From a bacterium (GTDB lineage: Bacteria > JAMCPX01), in the NCBI GenBank assembly GCA_021787665.1, contig JAJYLN010000019.1, forward strand, positions 1-44,821: a DNA stretch of 44,821 nt, in the 5' to 3' direction. This document shows positions 41,335 to 44,821 of the stretch, in pieces. Both the position numbers and the translations under genes were made by a program. Position 1 is the first letter of the stretch. Each line of letters begins with the position of its first letter. Under the pieces are notes generated by a model. That model made no database searches. It was not told where the DNA came from and was given only the letters and a program-made list of their open reading frames with translations.

Positions 41335-43863
41335 ATGCGTGCAAAAACCATTTTTACATTTATAACGATTGGTATGCTTGCCATGGTGGTTATGACAGGA
41401 TGTTCAGGAAGTAAAACCACAACTGTCGTACAACAAGTTGTCCAGGGATCGTCCCCTGTGATTCAGAGCCTTTCTGTACAGGGACTACCATCTTCTGCCG
41501 GCGGCACGATCACGGCAAGCGTTGTCGCGGTGAGTGAGCAGGGGCTTGGGCTGACCTATACATGGACAGCATACAATGGCTGGTCTGTCAGCAGCGGAGC
41601 AAGTATGTCAATTGCAACCATCAAGGCCCCGGATACCTATGCAGCAAGCGGCACGGTCACAGTCCAGGTATCGGACACAAACGGCAGGTATGCGCTGGTC
41701 CCAATACCCGTCAGCACCGTAGGAGACAACGCTCCTGTTATTACCAACCTGAGTGCTTCGTTGAACCCTGCGCCCCGTGATGGAATTATAGTGGTAGCAG
41801 TCAATGCAACCGATCCCCTGGGTAACGCACTGAAGTATGCGTGGACGGGATCAGCGGGCTGGCCGGTTACGGGCTACGGGGTTACCGCGACCGTTACTGC
41901 TCCGAATGCCTATAACGCAGGGGGGTATATTACCGTAACGGTAAGCGATAATTATGGAATGGCCGTGACGGCTTCAATAGCAGTCAGCACCATCGTTGAC
42001 AATCCGCCCGTTATCAGCGGCTTCAATGTATCACCCAATCCTGTGATCAAAGGCGGTACCACAGCGATATCCGTAACCGCAACGGATCCGTACAATAATA
42101 CGCTTTTATATTCGTGGCAGGCGTCGAGCGGTTGGACAGTTGCGACAGGGAAGGGCACGAGTGCCATCACGGTTACGGCACCGACCCAATATGGGGTTTC
42201 TGGCACGGTGACTGTTACTGTCGATGACGGCTACGGAGGTACAGCGAGCCTTCTCATACCCGTTAGCACTATCGGAAACAGCGCGCCGGTTATTAATGGT
42301 TTCAGCACATCACCCAATCCTGTAGTACAGGGCGGTTTGATGGCGATAGCAGTAACAGCGGCGGACCCTGACGGCGATACACTGTCCTATGCATGGCAGG
42401 CATCCAATGGATGGACGATCTCGACAGGGAAGGGCACGAGCGGGGTCACGGTAACGGCACCAGCCCAATACGGTGTTTCTGGAACAGTCACGGTTACCGT
42501 GGATGACGGCCAAGGTGACACGGCAAGCCTGTCGATCCCGGTCAGCACGTATTTCGAATTCTTTCCAACAATCACCATCTCTCCAAACCCTGTCATTACA
42601 TCCACAACCTTTACCTGTAACGGGTATACCCCAATCAATGACAGCCTTATCTTTAACTGGAATGTCGACGGTATCCCCCTTACGACGGCGACGGGCAACA
42701 ATGCATTCTGGTCTTCACCGGGCATCCCCGGCTCTTACACGGTGAATGTTGCAGTGAGTGACGGCAATGGCAGCAGCGTGGCCACAGGGACGAGTTTGAT
42801 GAGCGTAGTAAGCAACTCGCCATGGCCGGAGTTCGGGGAGGGTATGCAATCAACCAGATTGAGTGCTGCTCTCAGTGCAACACCGACAACCGGTGCGTTG
42901 GAGTGGTCATATACAACGGGTAATAAAGTGATTAGCAGCGCGGCGATCGGGGCAGACGGCACGATCTATATCGGGTCTGTTGATCATAATCTGTATGCCC
43001 TTACACCAACCGGTGCGTTGGAGTGGTCATACACAACGGGTGGAGTGGTGAACTCCTCACCCGCAATCGGAGCAGACGGCACGGTCTATGTCGGGTCATA
43101 TGATAATAAGCTTTATGCAATCAACCCCAATGGCAAACTCAAATGGAGCTATACGACGGGAAGCATGATATACTCCTCCCCGGCGATCGGCGCAGACGGC
43201 ACGGTCTATGTCGGGTCTGTTGATGATAATCTGTATGCCCTTACACCAACCGGTGCGTTGGAGTGGTCATACACAACGGGTGGAGCGGTGAACTCCTCAC
43301 CTGCAATCGGAGCAGACGGGACCATCTTTGTTGGGTCTGCGAATTATCTGTATGCCCTTACACCAACCGGGGCATTGAAATGGACATATCAAACGGGTGG
43401 TACGAATGACGCCCCCGCGATCGGGGCAGACGGAACGATCTATATCACGAATGGGAGTAGTACTATTTATGCCATCAACCCGGATGGCTCGTTGAAATGG
43501 TCATACTTGGTATTCGGTGTCGGTGGTGTCTTAAATGACGCCCTTGCGATCGGGACAAACGGCACGATCTATGCCGGGTCTTCCGGCGCTGGCGTAAATG
43601 GTCTTTATGCCATCAACCCGGACGGCTCGTTGGACTGGTCATACACAACTGTTGGTGGGGTGCAGGACTCTCCTGCGATCGGCGCAGACGGCACGATCTA
43701 TATCGCGGATATGTATAATGTTTATGCCATCACCCCAACCGACTTACGGGAATGGGAATACCCAGTACCAAATCCTGGTCCTACTGTGCCTTCCTGCCCG
43801 GCGATCGGGGCAGATGGCACGATCTATGTCGGCGTATTGAACAGTCTTTATGCGTTACACTGA
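41335..43863 (+). CDS. Large lipoprotein with Ig-like repeats and a PQQ-type beta-propeller
   Basis: An 842-residue lipoprotein with signal MRAKTIFTFITIGMLAMVVM and lipidated C23. Four or five Ig/cadherin-like domains of about 92 residues follow (PVISGFNVSPNPV, DP..LLYSWQASSGW, SGTVTVTVDDG). From about residue 515 come seven or eight PQQ-like blades of about 40 residues (ALEWSYTTG..SSPAIGADGTVYVGS). Neighbouring repeats are nearly identical at the DNA level. The start is well supported by AAAGGAGGT. It is probably surface-exposed and used for binding or adhesion; the PQQ-type blades need not bind PQQ. Confidence 0.88.
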   Translation: MRAKTIFTFITIGMLAMVVMTGCSGSKTTTVVQQVVQGSSPVIQSLSVQGLPSSAGGTITASVVAVSEQGLGLTYTWTAYNGWSVSSGASMSIATIKAPDTYAASGTVTVQVSDTNGRYALVPIPVSTVGDNAPVITNLSASLNPAPRDGIIVVAVNATDPLGNALKYAWTGSAGWPVTGYGVTATVTAPNAYNAGGYITVTVSDNYGMAVTASIAVSTIVDNPPVISGFNVSPNPVIKGGTTAISVTATDPYNNTLLYSWQASSGWTVATGKGTSAITVTAPTQYGVSGTVTVTVDDGYGGTASLLIPVSTIGNSAPVINGFSTSPNPVVQGGLMAIAVTAADPDGDTLSYAWQASNGWTISTGKGTSGVTVTAPAQYGVSGTVTVTVDDGQGDTASLSIPVSTYFEFFPTITISPNPVITSTTFTCNGYTPINDSLIFNWNVDGIPLTTATGNNAFWSSPGIPGSYTVNVAVSDGNGSSVATGTSLMSVVSNSPWPEFGEGMQSTRLSAALSATPTTGALEWSYTTGNKVISSAAIGADGTIYIGSVDHNLYALTPTGALEWSYTTGGVVNSSPAIGADGTVYVGSYDNKLYAINPNGKLKWSYTTGSMIYSSPAIGADGTVYVGSVDDNLYALTPTGALEWSYTTGGAVNSSPAIGADGTIFVGSANYLYALTPTGALKWTYQTGGTNDAPAIGADGTIYITNGSSTIYAINPDGSLKWSYLVFGVGGVLNDALAIGTNGTIYAGSSGAGVNGLYAINPDGSLDWSYTTVGGVQDSPAIGADGTIYIADMYNVYAITPTDLREWEYPVPNPGPTVPSCPAIGADGTIYVGVLNSLYALH

Positions 43864-43906
43864 GATTGAGTCAGAGGATTAAAGAAGTTGAGAGTTGAAG
43901 TATCGA

Positions 43907-43933
43907 GGGCGGGTTGAATTCCCGCCCCTTTCA
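43907..43933 (+). terminator. Probable terminator after the Ig/PQQ lipoprotein
   Basis: GGGCGGG, loop TTGAATT and CCCGCCC are followed by CTTTCA. The T-run is short, so termination may be partial. Confidence 0.6.
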
Positions 43934-44031
43934 CTTGTACACCATATAAATATACGGTTAGAATAGTTTACATATCATTCTTATGGGAATCTGTAAATAT
44001 TGTTAATTATCAATCTCTTATCATCATAAAA

Positions 44032-44122
44032 TGTACCCACTGATCCTTAGTTTACGATATTTTCCGTTTCGTGAGCTGGAGTCTTAGCGTACGATTTTTT
44101 CCGAATTCTGCGGGGGACCAGC
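44032..44122. repeat. Possible solo end of an insertion element (IS21-like?)
   Basis: The stretch begins TGTACCCACTGATCC and contains two similar copies of a 20-base unit, TTAGTTTACGATATTTTCCG (44048-44067) and TTAGCGTACGATTTTTTCCG (44084-44103). GAGCTGG (44073-44079) and CCAGCTC (44118-44124) form a short inverted repeat. Tandem repeats next to a TGT terminus resemble IS21-family ends, but no transposase is present. Assignment is tentative. Confidence 0.35.
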
Positions 44123-44386
44123 TCAGAATTTGTCAATTAGCTTATGAGTACCGACAAAATAAAGCCTGTAAATATCGCCCGCTCTTTTAAACACACATCT
44201 GTACCCTACGTCTACATAAAATTCCCAAAAATCTGTCCCTTCAAGCTTATGAATTTGTAACGATCTGTGTTTTGGATTTTCTTTAAGAAAGCTTAATTGC
44301 TTCTTAAATTTCTTTTTAATCTCTTTGGGCAACTCATCATATTGTGAGAAAAAACCAGGCTCAACATCTATTATAGTATTACTCAT
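44123..44386 (-). CDS. RelE/ParE-family toxin
   Basis: An 87-residue protein of the RelE/HigB/YafQ fold. It shows FFSQYDELPKEIKKKFKKQL, the central HRSLQIHKLEG..DFWEFYVDVGYRCVFKR and the C-terminal YRLYFVGTHKLIDKF, which fit an mRNA interferase cutting ribosome-bound mRNA. It overlaps the antitoxin gene by 8 bases, with the antitoxin first, the normal toxin-antitoxin order. Base composition is much more AT-rich than the chromosome backbone, consistent with horizontal acquisition. Confidence 0.85.
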   Translation of the reverse strand: MSNTIIDVEPGFFSQYDELPKEIKKKFKKQLSFLKENPKHRSLQIHKLEGTDFWEFYVDVGYRCVFKRAGDIYRLYFVGTHKLIDKF

Positions 44387-44654
44387 CTTTTAGGTTTTTA
44401 ATCAGCATATCTACGTTCTTATACCTCTTGAATTTACCCGCCTTGTAATTCTCATCAGCTTTTTTTATCTTCTGCTGAATTTCCTTTTTCCAAAACCATG
44501 CCTCACTGCGGGGTATACCTATAATAGGTTCGAGCAGAATCTTACCGTCTTTTATTTTAAAGATAAGTTTGTCTCCTTGTTTTATCTGCAATAATGTTCT
44601 CGCTGTTTTTGGTATGGCTATTTGCCCTTTAGATGATATTGATACTGTTTTCAT
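44379..44654 (-). CDS. AbrB/SpoVT-type antitoxin
   Basis: A 91-residue protein with an N-terminal swapped-hairpin AbrB DNA-binding domain (MKTVSISSKGQIAIPKTART..QGDKLIFKI, about 1-48). A Lys-rich helical tail (50-91) probably wraps the toxin. It precedes and overlaps the RelE-type toxin gene. No Shine-Dalgarno sequence precedes the ATG. The upstream region carries a promoter and a palindrome suited to autorepression. AbrB-fold antitoxins are best known with MazF or VapC toxins; pairing with a RelE/ParE toxin also occurs. Confidence 0.87.
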   Translation of the reverse strand: MKTVSISSKGQIAIPKTARTLLQIKQGDKLIFKIKDGKILLEPIIGIPRSEAWFWKKEIQQKIKKADENYKAGKFKRYKNVDMLIKNLKDE

Positions 44655-44660
44655 AGTAAT

Positions 44661-44689
44661 AATGTAAGATTGTCTTACTTTAATGTCAA
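44661..44689 (-). promoter_or_regulatory. Toxin-antitoxin promoter with palindromic operator
   Basis: On the minus strand TTGACA (44684-44689), 17 bases and TACATT (44661-44666) form a promoter. GTAAGA-TTG-TCTTAC (44664-44678) is a perfect 6-bp inverted repeat in its spacer and -10 region, ideal for autorepression by the AbrB protein. The start would fall at about 44654, the first base of the antitoxin ATG, so the mRNA is predicted to be leaderless. Confidence 0.6.
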
Positions 44690-44695
44690 GTGAAC

Positions 44696-44820
44696 TTTAA
44701 TGTCCTCTTCGGGGATGGTTGAAATCCCTCGCCTTTAGGCGAAGAGAAGAATGTGCTAATGTGGTTGCATGCGACAATATCGTACAGGGACGCACACGAA
44801 ATACGATATCAAGGTACATC
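44696..44820. repeat. Right copy of 125-bp terminal inverted repeat
   Basis: Exact reverse complement of positions 1-125, with the same small hairpin (TCGCC-TTTA-GGCGA). Its inner edge TTTAA lies 6 bases upstream of the -35 box of the toxin-antitoxin operon. One base (T, 44821) follows. Both contig ends fall in the same repeat, consistent with an unresolved multi-copy element. Confidence 0.9.
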
Positions 44821-44821
44821 T

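Noticed and set aside
1-44821. A 44.8-kb composite transposon or linear replicon bounded by terminal inverted repeats
   Set aside because: The interior is mainly housekeeping genes (dnaA, dnaN, gatCA, ychF) and the contig simply stops in a repeat at both ends; an assembly break at a dispersed element explains it better.

Overview
The window looks like a chromosomal contig from an anaerobic or microaerophilic Gram-negative bacterium. LpxK, an LpxL-type acyltransferase and a bifunctional PBP indicate an LPS-bearing envelope, and rubrerythrin indicates oxygen sensitivity. A beta-oxidation-like operon, a FadH-type dienoyl-CoA reductase and many lipoproteins would fit Desulfobacterota or a related deep lineage. 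This placement is inferred from gene content only. GC content is moderately high in most genes and clearly lower in three places: around dnaA-dnaN, in the lipoprotein block at 15.0-16.5 kb, and in the last kilobase.

Layout. The first and last 125 bp are the same sequence in opposite orientation, most likely two copies of a dispersed element at which assembly stopped. From the left come gatC-gatA (minus strand), ribF-aroE (plus) and mnmE (minus). Next is an AT-rich putative oriC, then dnaA and dnaN. Rubrerythrin and a DUF2892 membrane protein follow, then a tightly overlapped envelope operon (mtnP, lipoprotein, lpxK, lpxL-like) and a class A PBP. A cluster of small, partly decayed lipoprotein genes covers 15.0-17.9 kb.

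The metabolic core lies at 18-26 kb: an SDR, a PaaK/F390-type CoA ligase (minus), and a divergent operon of acyl-CoA dehydrogenase, SCP-2-type thiolase or aldolase, DUF35 Zn-ribbon protein, two MaoC-fold proteins, aldehyde dehydrogenase and EF-P. This set has the logic of beta-oxidation ending in a thiolytic or retro-aldol cleavage that releases an aldehyde. The ligase and dehydrogenase promoters share a palindrome. A FadH-like reductase at 38-40 kb may supply the same chemistry.

The remainder is envelope and housekeeping: a second SDR, an AMIN/Amidase_3 cell-wall amidase, YchF, an M16 peptidase, a GT39-like membrane protein, and a 1242-residue subtilase with a C-terminal sorting signal. The last 4 kb is accessory: remnants of insertion-element ends, a fragment of an NHL-type protein, a large Ig/PQQ-repeat lipoprotein with DNA-level repeats, and an AbrB/RelE-type toxin-antitoxin pair next to the right terminal repeat. 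No rRNA, tRNA or CRISPR array was recognised.
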